This document shows, piece after piece, positions 1 to 6,671 of a DNA stretch of 11,071 bases. Below the pieces are notes generated by a model. The model had not been told where the DNA came from. It did no database searches and saw only the letters and a list, made by a program, of their open reading frames with translations. This stretch comes from Pseudomonadota bacterium (GTDB taxonomy: Bacteria; Pseudomonadota; Gammaproteobacteria; Burkholderiales; Rhodocyclaceae), in NCBI GenBank assembly GCA_009778425.1, contig WRJU01000204.1, positions 1 through 11,071 on the forward strand, written 5' to 3'. Made by a program: the position numbers and the translations under genes. Every line of letters begins with the position of its first letter. Position 1 is the stretch's first letter.

Positions 1-714
1 CGCCAAGGTCTGCTTGGAGAGTTTTTCACCGGCGGCGTTCGTTGCCACCGGCAGATGCGCGTAAGCCGGGACGGGCAGGCCGAGCAAGGCTTGAAGATGT
101 ATCTGGCGCACGGTCGAGCCGAGAAGGTCTGCCCCGCGCACCACATGGGTCACGCCTTGCTCGGCATCGTCGACAACCACGGCAAGTTGGTAAGCAAAGA
201 CCCCATCGGCACGAAACACTACGTAATCCCCCACATCACGCGCAAGTTCTTCTTCCTGGCAGCCCTGAATGGCATCCTCGAACCGGATCAATCCCTCTGC
301 CTTGACCCGCCACGCGCGCGGCTCCGCGCCTGTCGGCAATCCGTCCCGGCAAGTGCCGGGATAACGCAGGGAACCGTCACGAGCCAGCGCGGAGTCCGGC
401 ACTTCCGCCAGTTCGCGCCGGGAACAGGCGCAGGGGAAAACATGCCCGCCCGCTTTGAGCCGTTCCAGCGCGGTGGCGTAAATCCCGGCACGGCGGCTCT
501 GCCATAAAACTTCTCCGTCCCATTCAAAACCGAAACGCTCCAAGGTGGCAAGCATTGCCTCGGCCATACCGGGCACGGCGCGCGGGGTGTCGACATCTTC
601 AATGCGCACGAGCCAACGCCCCTCGTGGCAACGGGCTTCAAGCGCGCTGCCCAGCGCGGCGACGAGCGAGCCGAAATGCAGCGGGCCGCTCGGCGTCGGG
701 GCAAAGCGGCCCAC
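1..714 (-). CDS. gluQ: Glutamyl-Q tRNA(Asp) synthetase, partial (3' end outside window)
   Basis: This is a paralogue of the glutamyl-tRNA synthetase catalytic domain. In the known family it activates glutamate and attaches it to the queuosine base of tRNA(Asp), in the cytoplasm. About 238 codons are present and the frame is open through base 1, so the C-terminus is missing. The N-terminus reads VGRFAPTPSGPLHFGSL, the class I signature of the family. An FPCACSRREL segment followed by RYPGTC supplies the Cys-x-Cys...Tyr-x3-Cys zinc ligands typical of GluQ. VVDDAEQGVTHVVRGADLL and the KMSKS-like GEKLSKQ at the left edge complete the match. The gene lies just downstream of rpoH on the same strand and is probably co-transcribed with it. 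The start is uncertain. GTG at 714 has no clear ribosome site and drops the conserved Tyr before VGRFAP. A TTG at 753, overlapping the rpoH stop, would keep that Tyr. Function is confident; the start is not. Confidence 0.9.
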   Translation of the reverse strand, partial: MGRFAPTPSGPLHFGSLVAALGSALEARCHEGRWLVRIEDVDTPRAVPGMAEAMLATLERFGFEWDGEVLWQSRRAGIYATALERLKAGGHVFPCACSRRELAEVPDSALARDGSLRYPGTCRDGLPTGAEPRAWRVKAEGLIRFEDAIQGCQEEELARDVGDYVVFRADGVFAYQLAVVVDDAEQGVTHVVRGADLLGSTVRQIHLQALLGLPVPAYAHLPVATNAAGEKLSKQTLA

Positions 715-749
715 GTAAGGGGAATTGTTTGACGAGGCTGAACGCCCTC

Positions 750-1610
750 TCAACGCGCCGGAGCCAGCAAGGCGCGCATCTTCTGCATGGCGCGCGCCTC
801 GATCTGGCGGATGCGCTCGGCAGAAACGCCATATTCGGAAGCGAGTTCGTGCAGGGTGGCAGTATCGCCCTCGGCGAGCCAGCGCCGTTCCACGATGGCA
901 CGGCTACGCGTATCGAGACTGCCGAGCGCCTGCCGCAAGCCTTCGTCCTGAAGGCGGGCATACTGAGCCTCTTCGATCACGGCAGAAGGCTCGGCATTCG
1001 GATCGGGCAAATAGGCAATGGGCGCGAAATGCCCGTCCTCATCGTCATTGCCACCTTCCAACGGAACCTCGCGCCCACAGAGCCGGGTTTCCATCTCGGC
1101 GACCTCTTCGGGCTTGACACCGAGACGGGCAGCAATCGAGTGCACTTCCTCACGGTTCAGGGCGAAGGTATCCCGCTTCATGCTGCGCAGGTTGAAAAAC
1201 AGCTTGCGTTGCGCCTTGGTGGTGGCGATTTTCACCAAGCGCCAGTTTCGCACGATGAATTCATGAATCTCTGCCTTGATCCAGTGAATGGCAAACGACA
1301 CCAGCCGCACGCCGCGCGTGGGGTCGAACCGTTTGACCGCCTTCATCAAGCCGATGTTACCCTCCTGGATCAGGTCGGCATGCGGCAGCCCATAGCCGAG
1401 ATAACCGCGCGCGATGGACACCACCAATCGCAGGTGCGACACGATCAACTGCCGAGCCGCGTCGAGGTCGCCATGCTCCTTCAGGCGCGTAGCCAAATCC
1501 ACTTCTTCCTGCTCGGTGAGCATGGGCAGGCGGTTGACCGAGCCAATGTACTGGTCAATGCTGCCAACGGCGTATGGAACGGGAAACGACAGGGCTTGAT
1601 TCATGGGCAT
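750..1610 (-). CDS. rpoH: RNA polymerase sigma-32 (heat-shock) factor RpoH
   Basis: Alternative sigma factor of the sigma-70 family that directs core RNA polymerase to heat-shock promoters. The 286-residue product has the family's normal length. Region 2 is clear around residues 54-115, with SHLRLVVSIARGYLGYGLP, DLIQEGNIGLMKAV and VRLVSFAIHWIKAEIHE. The RpoH box QRKLFFNLR, diagnostic for sigma-32 against other sigma-70 relatives, lies at about 134-142. The C-terminal region 4 helix-turn-helix (LHELASEYGVSAERIRQIEARAM) is at about 253-275. Two in-frame ATGs, at 1610 and 1604, follow one AGGAGG. The protein from the second Met (MNQALSFPVP) resembles how many relatives begin, so the true product may be 284 residues. 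Regulation is visible: a perfect CIRCE operator lies 22 nt upstream of the start. Metabolically, this puts the sigma factor under likely HrcA repression. gluQ follows on the same strand. Confidence 0.97.
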   Translation of the reverse strand: MPMNQALSFPVPYAVGSIDQYIGSVNRLPMLTEQEEVDLATRLKEHGDLDAARQLIVSHLRLVVSIARGYLGYGLPHADLIQEGNIGLMKAVKRFDPTRGVRLVSFAIHWIKAEIHEFIVRNWRLVKIATTKAQRKLFFNLRSMKRDTFALNREEVHSIAARLGVKPEEVAEMETRLCGREVPLEGGNDDEDGHFAPIAYLPDPNAEPSAVIEEAQYARLQDEGLRQALGSLDTRSRAIVERRWLAEGDTATLHELASEYGVSAERIRQIEARAMQKMRALLAPAR

Positions 1611-1614
1611 GCAA

Positions 1615-1620
1615 CCTCCT
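1615..1620 (-). promoter_or_regulatory. Shine-Dalgarno sequence of rpoH
   Basis: A full AGGAGG on the minus strand sits 4 nt before the ATG at 1610 and 10 nt before the in-frame ATG at 1604. Both spacings are workable, so it does not settle which start is used. It is the strongest ribosome binding site visible in the window. Confidence 0.85.
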
Positions 1621-1632
1621 CAGATTCATATG

Positions 1633-1659
1633 TTAGCACTCTATGACAGAGAGTGCTAA
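1633..1659 (-). promoter_or_regulatory. CIRCE operator (HrcA binding site) upstream of rpoH
   Basis: TTAGCACTC, a 9-nt spacer and GAGTGCTAA form a perfect inverted repeat that matches the CIRCE consensus in both arms and in spacing. CIRCE is the operator of the HrcA repressor, which normally controls groESL and dnaK-type genes and loses activity on heat shock. The element lies 22 nt upstream of the rpoH ATG and begins about 5 nt downstream of a -10-like CATAAT, so bound HrcA would cover the start of transcription. It is 113 nt from the metG ATG on the other strand, so a role at metG is less likely. The palindrome itself has no direction; I assign it to rpoH by position. Confidence 0.93.
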
Positions 1660-1664
1660 CACCG

Positions 1665-1670
1665 ATTATG
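1665..1670 (-). promoter_or_regulatory. Candidate -10 element of the rpoH promoter
   Basis: The minus strand reads CATAAT here, five of six matches to the sigma-70 -10 consensus. It is followed after 5 nt by the CIRCE operator, the arrangement expected for a repressed promoter. At 17-nt spacing the -35 position (TCCGAG) is poor, so this rests on the -10 and the operator position only. Confidence 0.45.
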
Positions 1671-1772
1671 CACGGATTGCGCGCAGACTCGGAGGCAAGC
1701 CAGGCCGCCGCTGCGCCGCCCTGCCGAGCGGCTTTGATAGAATAATTGTTTTACAGAAATAATTTTCAGATC

Positions 1773-3482
1773 ATGCCCCGCAAGATTCTCGTTACCAACG
1801 CCCTGCCCTACGCCAACGGCGACATTCATCTCGGCCACCTCGTCGGCTACATCCAAGCCGACATCTGGGTGCGTTTCCAGCGCATGCGCGGCCACACCGT
1901 GCATTACGTCTGCGCCGACGACACGCACGGCGCCCCCGTCATGCTGCGGGCGGAAAAAGAAGGCATCAGCCCCGAGACCCTGATCGCCCGCGCGCATGGC
2001 GAACACCTGCGCGACTTCACCGATTTCGGCGTTGCCTTCGACAACTACCACTCCACGCACAGCCCGGAAAACCGCGCCTACGCCGAAGACATCTACGCCC
2101 GCCTCAAGGCTGCGGGTTTGATCGACGCCCGCGCCATCGAACAGTTCTACGATCCGGTCAGGGAAATGTTCCTTCCCGACCGCTTCATCAAGGGCGAATG
2201 CCCAAAATGCGGCGCGCAAGACCAATACGGCGACAACTGCGAAGTCTGCGGCGCGGCCTACGCCCCCACCGAATTGAAAAACCCCCGATCCGCCGTTTCC
2301 GGAACCACGCCCGTATTGCGCGCCTCGGAACACTACTTTTTCCGGCTCTCCGACCCACGCGCCGTCGCTTTCCTGCGTGAATGGACGACGGGCGAAGCGC
2401 GTCCCGGCGTGCGCCGGCTCCAGCAGGAAGCCTCCAACAAGATGCGTGAATGGCTCGGTTCCGACGGCGACAATAAACTCACCGACTGGGACATTTCGCG
2501 CGACGCGCCCTACTTCGGCTTTGAAATCCCGGACGCCCCAGGCAAATACTTTTACGTCTGGCTCGACGCCCCTATCGGCTACCTTGCAAGTTTCAAAAAT
2601 CTCGCCGACAAAAGCGATGGCATCGTTGCCGAAGACTACATCGACGCCCAAAAAGCTGCTGCCTTCGGCACTGAAATGGTGCACTTCATCGGCAAGGACA
2701 TCCTTTATTTCCATGCCCTTTTCTGGCCCGCGATGCTGGAATTCGCGGGCTACCGCACCCCGAACCAGCTTTGCGTCAATGGCTTTCTCACTGTCGACGG
2801 CACGAAGATGAGCAAGAGCCGAGGGACCTTCATCACCGCGCGTTCCTGGCTCGACCAGAAGCTCGATCCTGAAGCCCTGCGCTATTACTTCGCAAGCAAA
2901 TCCAACGGCAGCATGGAAGACGTCGACTTGAACCTCGACGACATGATTGCCCGCGTCAACGCCGATCTCGTCGGCAAGTTCGTCAACCTCGCCAGTCGCT
3001 CGGCCGGTTTCATCAACAAGCGTTTCGACGGCAGCCTGGGAGCCATCGACCTTGACGCCGCGCAACCCTTTGCCGACGCCTGGAACGAAAACCCCCTCGC
3101 CGATGCTTATGAAGCCCGCGACTTCAGCCGGGCGCTCCGCGAAGTCATGCGGCTCGCCGACCTCGCCAACCAGTATGTCAACGACAAAAAACCCTGGGAA
3201 CTCGCCAAACAGGAAGGAAAGGAAGAAGAACTGCACATCGTATGCAGCACCGCCCTCACCCTGTTCCGCGATCTCACACGCGCCCTCAAACCCGTGCTGC
3301 CCTCACTTGCCGGAGAAGCCGAACGCTTCCTCGCCATCCCCCCGCTCGACTGGCAGGGCGAATGGCAACCCCTGCCTACCGGACACCGCATCAATCCCTA
3401 CAATCACTTGATGGCCCGCATCGAGCGCACCCGTATCGACTCTCTCATCGAAGCCAATCGCGACACGCTCGCGAAAAGCTGA
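1773..3482 (+). CDS. metG: Methionyl-tRNA synthetase, short form without C-terminal tRNA-binding domain
   Basis: Charges tRNA(Met) with methionine in the cytoplasm, serving both initiation and elongation. The 569-residue product has the class I HIGH-type motif HLGH at 19-22. A zinc knuckle has four cysteines at 143, 146, 156 and 159 (CPKCGA...CEVCG), placing it with the E. coli-type enzymes. WDISRDAPYFGFEIP and YFYVWLDAPIGY form the methionine pocket region, KMSKS is at 345-349, and an alpha-helical anticodon-binding domain follows. I chose ATG 1773 (MPRKILVTNALPYANGD). An in-frame TTG at 1746 would add nine residues with no family support, and no clear ribosome site marks either. The protein stops at about the point where the E. 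coli catalytic and anticodon core ends. The roughly 110-residue EMAPII/Trbp111-like dimerisation and tRNA-binding domain common in this subfamily is absent, and no trace of it follows the stop. It is divergent from rpoH and convergent with crcB. Confidence 0.97.
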   Translation: MPRKILVTNALPYANGDIHLGHLVGYIQADIWVRFQRMRGHTVHYVCADDTHGAPVMLRAEKEGISPETLIARAHGEHLRDFTDFGVAFDNYHSTHSPENRAYAEDIYARLKAAGLIDARAIEQFYDPVREMFLPDRFIKGECPKCGAQDQYGDNCEVCGAAYAPTELKNPRSAVSGTTPVLRASEHYFFRLSDPRAVAFLREWTTGEARPGVRRLQQEASNKMREWLGSDGDNKLTDWDISRDAPYFGFEIPDAPGKYFYVWLDAPIGYLASFKNLADKSDGIVAEDYIDAQKAAAFGTEMVHFIGKDILYFHALFWPAMLEFAGYRTPNQLCVNGFLTVDGTKMSKSRGTFITARSWLDQKLDPEALRYYFASKSNGSMEDVDLNLDDMIARVNADLVGKFVNLASRSAGFINKRFDGSLGAIDLDAAQPFADAWNENPLADAYEARDFSRALREVMRLADLANQYVNDKKPWELAKQEGKEEELHIVCSTALTLFRDLTRALKPVLPSLAGEAERFLAIPPLDWQGEWQPLPTGHRINPYNHLMARIERTRIDSLIEANRDTLAKS

Positions 3483-3532
3483 CATTCACCATTATTGAGA
3501 CAGATTCTTATTCCCGGCTTGAACCCTCTCTC

Positions 3533-3545
3533 GCCCCTTCGGGGC
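3533..3545. terminator. Short GC hairpin between convergent metG and crcB
   Basis: GCCCC-TTC-GGGGC forms a 5-bp GC stem in the 62-nt gap between the convergent genes; its last base is also the last base of the crcB stop codon. Neither strand has a run of T after the stem, so it is at best a weak bidirectional terminator. It could be chance in GC-rich DNA. Confidence 0.3.
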
Positions 3546-3931
3546 TATGTAGACTGCCGCAACAAGGCAAAACTGGCGATGCCCAGAAAGGTCATGAGCA
3601 GCGAGCCGAAAAGGTGCAACGCGGCGGCAGAGGCCGCCATGACAATTCGCCCCTGATGCAGCAGGGCGACCACTTCAGCGGAAAAAGCGGAGAAGGTCGT
3701 CAACGCGCCAAGGAAGCCCGTGTTCAGAAACAGCCGCCATTCCGGCGCAATCGAGGGGGAAAGGGCAAAATAGCTCATGGACAGGCCGATACAGTAGCCG
3801 CCGAGAAGATTCGCCACTAAAGTGCCAATGGGGATGGACGGAAAAATGGGATTGAGCGCCAAGCCGAGCATCCAGCGGGACACAGCGCCAACGGACGCCC
3901 CCACGCTGATAGCAAGGATGGAATTGAGCAT
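3545..3931 (-). CDS. crcB: Fluoride ion channel CrcB/FluC
   Basis: Small inner-membrane protein. The family exports fluoride as a dual-topology dimer. The 128 residues match the normal length and hold four hydrophobic segments, at roughly 4-24, 35-55, 66-90 and 97-123. Family motifs are GTLVANLLGGY at 36-46 (with the conserved pore-side Asn at 41) and TGFLGALTTFSAFS at 71-84, which carries the Phe residues that line the fluoride path. The ATG at 3931 lies 15 nt after the ftsX stop on the same strand, so the gene probably rides on the ftsYEX transcript. A GGGGAGG sits inside the end of ftsX but is about 20 nt from the start, so translational coupling to ftsX is plausible. I see no fluoride riboswitch in the short gap upstream. 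Confidence 0.95.
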   Translation of the reverse strand: MLNSILAISVGASVGAVSRWMLGLALNPIFPSIPIGTLVANLLGGYCIGLSMSYFALSPSIAPEWRLFLNTGFLGALTTFSAFSAEVVALLHQGRIVMAASAAALHLFGSLLMTFLGIASFALLRQST

Positions 3932-3946
3932 GGGCGTGAGCAGGAT

Positions 3947-4846
3947 TTACCTCCCCACCAGATGCCGCCGCACTGAAATCGCCGTGCCAAGCCAGCCCAA
4001 GGCCGCAGCAATTCCAATCATCGCCAAGGACTCTCTCCAGCCGGGGCCGGCCAGCACAATCATCACGCCATAGGTTTCGGCTACCTTCGCCACCGGCACA
4101 GCCAGCGCGTCGATCCCTATCCATACCGCCGCCAGAGCAACCAGGCCGCCAAATATGCCTTGCAGTACGCCGAACCAGTAAAACGGCCTTCTGATGAAAC
4201 GGTCGGTAGCGCCGAGCAGGCGGCTGACTTCGATTTCATTCTTCTGGGTCAGAATTTGCAAGCGGACGGTATTGAAGATGACGATCACCAAGGCCAGCCC
4301 AAGCAACACCGACAAGTCCAGCATCGTCGCTCGCACCAGTTCGAGCAGGGCGGACAATCGTTTGACCCAGGCCGAATCAAGCCGGACATGCGCAACGCCC
4401 GGCCAGCTTTGTACCTCCGCAGACAAAGCCTCGAACAATTCCGGCTTGTCGCTGCGCAGGGTGGCGATGAAAGCATCGGGCAAGGGGTTTTCGGCAATAC
4501 CGGCCAAAACGTCGCCCAAACCGTTCGCCTCCAACTGTTTCAAGGCTTCGTCGCGCGACACGAAATGAAAACCGGCCAGTTGCGGCACATTCTGGAGATT
4601 CTGCCGGACGGCGTCGACCTGCGCGCGATCAGCGTCGTTATCGAGAAAGATGCTGATCTCGGGCTTGCCGGACACCCCGCGTGCCAACACGGCGATATTG
4701 TCCAGCAAGACATATCCCCCTGCCGGCAACGCCAGCGCGATTCCCATCACCAACGCCGAAAGAAACGTCCCGAACGGCTGCCCCGCAAGCCGTTTGAGGG
4801 CTTGCGCAAACGCGCGTAAATGAAGATAGAACCAATTGAGCATCAT
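3947..4846 (-). CDS. ftsX: Cell division protein FtsX (ABC transporter-like permease)
   Basis: Integral inner-membrane partner of FtsE in the divisome. In the known system FtsEX does not transport a substrate but uses ATP hydrolysis to activate peptidoglycan amidases at the septum. The 299-residue product has the family layout. TM1 is at about 27-48, followed by a periplasmic domain at about 50-170 beginning KPEISIFLDNDADRAQ. TM2 is at about 174-198, then a cytoplasmic KNEIEVSRLLGATDRFIRRPFYW-type segment, TM3 at about 223-247 and TM4 at about 274-291. The ATG at 4846 overlaps the ftsE stop in an ATGA, and the next codon is also ATG. An upstream in-frame extension reaching 4894 lies inside ftsE and has no family support. 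The 4-nt overlap implies translational coupling and equal synthesis with FtsE. Confidence 0.96.
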   Translation of the reverse strand: MMLNWFYLHLRAFAQALKRLAGQPFGTFLSALVMGIALALPAGGYVLLDNIAVLARGVSGKPEISIFLDNDADRAQVDAVRQNLQNVPQLAGFHFVSRDEALKQLEANGLGDVLAGIAENPLPDAFIATLRSDKPELFEALSAEVQSWPGVAHVRLDSAWVKRLSALLELVRATMLDLSVLLGLALVIVIFNTVRLQILTQKNEIEVSRLLGATDRFIRRPFYWFGVLQGIFGGLVALAAVWIGIDALAVPVAKVAETYGVMIVLAGPGWRESLAMIGIAAALGWLGTAISVRRHLVGR

Positions 4847-5499
4847 TGCTCCACGATATGCCCGTGATCCAACACGATCCGGCGTGGCGAGCACTGTCTG
4901 AAAAGGGAAATATCATGCGTCACCACCAGCACGGTAACGCCCGCGCTGTTGAACGACTTGAAAAGTTCGGCAATTTCAGACGCATAAGCCGGGTCGAGAT
5001 AGGCGGTCGGCTCATCGGCAATCAGGATGGAAGGCCGGTTGACGAAGGCGCGCGCGATGGTCAGGCGCTGCTGCTCGCCACCGGAGAGTCCCGCCGGAAA
5101 CTCCTTTTCCCGCCTCGACAACCCGACGAGATCGAGCGCCGCCCCCACCCGTTTTGCCGCCTCTCCCGGCGGATGGCCGTTGATGATGAGCGGCAACAGG
5201 ATGTTGTCGTACACCGAACGGTCGAACAGCAGGCGGTTTTCCTGCAAGACCAGGCCGATATTGCGCCGCAGGTAGGGGATGCCCCGCTTGGGCATGTTCG
5301 AGACATCCTGCCCGTTGATATGCACCGTACCGGAACTCGGCCGCTCAAGCGCCGGAATGAGCTTGAGCAGCGTACTCTTCCCTGCGCCCGAATGCCCCGA
5401 GAGCACCACCAGTTCGCCGGGCGAGATTCGGAGGCTGACCCCATCGAGCGCCGTATAACCGCCGGGGTATCGCTTGGTGACATTATCGAAAACGATCAT
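4843..5499 (-). CDS. ftsE: Cell division ATP-binding protein FtsE
   Basis: Cytoplasmic ABC ATPase that pairs with FtsX at the division site. The 218-residue product is of normal family length. Walker A GHSGAGKST is at 35-43. The Q-loop region is LVLQENRLLFDRSVYDNILLPL. The ABC signature LSGGEQQR starts at 138, Walker B ILIADE at 158-163 and the H-loop THD at 194-196. After Walker B the usual DEPTGNLD reads DEPTAYLD (162-169), an unusual but conservative D-loop neighbourhood. I chose ATG 5499, which overlaps the ftsY stop (ATGA) and gives MIVFDNVTKRYPGG, the normal N-terminus. A longer frame to 5616 lies inside ftsY and is a shadow. Tight overlaps on both sides show a translationally coupled ftsY-ftsE-ftsX unit. 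Confidence 0.97.
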   Translation of the reverse strand: MIVFDNVTKRYPGGYTALDGVSLRISPGELVVLSGHSGAGKSTLLKLIPALERPSSGTVHINGQDVSNMPKRGIPYLRRNIGLVLQENRLLFDRSVYDNILLPLIINGHPPGEAAKRVGAALDLVGLSRREKEFPAGLSGGEQQRLTIARAFVNRPSILIADEPTAYLDPAYASEIAELFKSFNSAGVTVLVVTHDISLFRQCSPRRIVLDHGHIVEQ

Positions 5500-6551
5500 G
5501 CCTTTTCGCCCTCCCCTTCCGTATCGAAAAGCGCGTCGACGAATTCGTGCGCCCGGAAAGGTTGCAAGTCGTCGATTCCTTCCCCCACGCCGATGAAGCG
5601 CAGCGGCTTCGGGCACTGGCGCGCGATGGCCGCTACCACGCCGCCTTTGGCCGTGCCGTCGAGCTTGGTCAGCACGAGCCCCGACACCCCGACCGCCGCA
5701 TCGAACGCCTTGACCTGCGCCAATGCGTTCTGGCCGATATTGGCGTCGAGCACGAGCATCACTTCGTGCGGCCCGGAAGGTTCCGCCTTTGCAATCACCC
5801 GGCGCACTTTCGCGATTTCTTCCATCAAATGAAGCTGGGTTGGCAGCCGTCCGGCGGTATCGGCAAGCACGATGTCGATGCCGCGCGCGCGCGCCGCGTT
5901 GATCGCGTCGAAAATGACCGCTGCGGCGTCATTGCCTTCCTGCGCGATGACCGTTACGTTGTTGCGCTCGCCCCACGTCATCAACTGCTCGCGCGCCGCC
6001 GCGCGAAACGTATCGCCCGCCGCCAACAGCACACTCTTGCCCTGATTCTGGAAATACTTGGCGAGCTTGCCGATTGAAGTCGTCTTGCCCGAACCGTTCA
6101 CACCGGCCAGCATGATGATGAAGGGCTTATGCCCCGACACATCGAGTCCCGCCTCCAGCGGAGTCACGATCTCCAGCAAGCCATCGGAGAGCGTTTGCCG
6201 CAACTGCTCCGCACTCTCCAGATGATCTTTCTTCCAGCGCGTCCGCAACTCTTCCATCAGGCGTTGCGTCACAGCCACGCCGCAGTCGGCCATCAGCAAT
6301 GTGGATTCCAGTTCTTCGAGCAGGTCTTCGTCGATTTTGCGCCGCCCGAACAAACCCGCCAGCCCGCCGCCAAGTTGCTGCCGGGTACGCGCCAGACCTG
6401 ATTTCAGGCGCGCCGCCCATGAGCGTTTCACAGGCACGACAGCATCGGCAGACGGCTCGTCGGCAAGCGGCTCCACCGCGACGGAACGGGAAGAATCGGC
6501 ATCGGCGCGCGTAAGGGTAGAAGAAACAGGCTTTTTAGGGAAACCAAACAT
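5496..6551 (-). CDS. ftsY: Signal recognition particle receptor FtsY
   Basis: SRP-type GTPase that receives ribosome-Ffh complexes at the inner membrane for co-translational insertion of membrane proteins. The 351-residue product has a variable acidic N-terminal stretch (about 1-45), a helical N domain (about 46-135) and a G domain. GTPase motifs are G1 GVNGSGKTTS at 150-159, the SRP-specific DTFRAAAREQL at 180-190, G3 DTAGR at 231-235, G4 TKLDGTAKGG at 295-304 and GVGEGIDDLQPF near the C-terminus. The N-terminal A domain is short compared with E. coli FtsY (497 residues), as is common outside enterics. No good Shine-Dalgarno precedes ATG 6551 (upstream TGATTTCTC). It is the first gene of the minus-strand ftsYEX-crcB group and divergent from the M16 operon. 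Confidence 0.97.
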   Translation of the reverse strand: MFGFPKKPVSSTLTRADADSSRSVAVEPLADEPSADAVVPVKRSWAARLKSGLARTRQQLGGGLAGLFGRRKIDEDLLEELESTLLMADCGVAVTQRLMEELRTRWKKDHLESAEQLRQTLSDGLLEIVTPLEAGLDVSGHKPFIIMLAGVNGSGKTTSIGKLAKYFQNQGKSVLLAAGDTFRAAAREQLMTWGERNNVTVIAQEGNDAAAVIFDAINAARARGIDIVLADTAGRLPTQLHLMEEIAKVRRVIAKAEPSGPHEVMLVLDANIGQNALAQVKAFDAAVGVSGLVLTKLDGTAKGGVVAAIARQCPKPLRFIGVGEGIDDLQPFRAHEFVDALFDTEGEGEKA

Positions 6552-6671
6552 GAGAAATCAGATCAGAAGAGCTTCGACACGCGCCCAAAACTTCCGGATA
6601 CGGCTATGATGCCGTGTTCAAAATTTTGCGCGCAGTAAATGCGCGGATTCTAACAGATGCAGGATTGTTCC
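6552..6671. other. Divergent intergenic region between ftsY and the M16 operon, with two small hairpins
   Basis: This 120-nt gap should hold promoters for both directions. Two inverted repeats are visible. ACGGC-TATGAT-GCCGT is at 6600-6615 and has a -10-like TATGAT (plus strand) as its loop. CGCGCA-GTAAA-TGCGCG is at 6629-6645. The TATGAT has no convincing -35 at 16-18 nt, and a minus-strand TAGAAT at 6647-6652 likewise lacks one, so no promoter is called with confidence. Confidence 0.4.
6661..6664 (+). promoter_or_regulatory. Shine-Dalgarno sequence that sets the start of the first M16 gene
   Basis: AGGA lies 7 nt before ATG 6672. It falls inside the reading frame if the upstream ATG at 6657 were used. 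It therefore favours the start at 6672, which also gives a better signal peptide. Confidence 0.6.

Noticed and set aside
1608..1629. An ATG at 1627-1629 (minus strand) upstream of the rpoH start, which could begin a leader peptide.
   Set aside because: It is out of frame with rpoH, has no ribosome binding site of its own, and the strong AGGAGG lies downstream of it.
555..1646. A 363-codon plus-strand frame over gluQ and rpoH.
   Set aside because: Shadow of two recognised minus-strand genes, with no recognisable domain. It would also run into the CIRCE element.
1656..3236. A 526-codon open frame on the minus strand opposite metG.
   Set aside because: It lies wholly antisense to a well-supported gene, has low-complexity Val/Gly/Phe-rich composition and no family match. 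Long antisense frames are expected opposite GC-rich genes with strong third-position bias.
3483..3544. A possible frameshifted remnant of the MetG C-terminal domain after the stop.
   Set aside because: Translation of the bases after the stop shows nothing like the expected DFxKVDLRV-type start of that domain, and crcB begins within 62 nt.
4846..5832. A 328-codon plus-strand frame over ftsE and ftsY.
   Set aside because: Antisense shadow of two genes with complete catalytic motifs; its translation is Arg/His/Pro-rich without domain features.
6628..6656. A possible plus-strand promoter TTGCGC-17-TCTAAC before the first M16 gene.
   Set aside because: Both hexamers match poorly, and the transcription start would fall almost on the start codon, leaving no room for the ribosome site.
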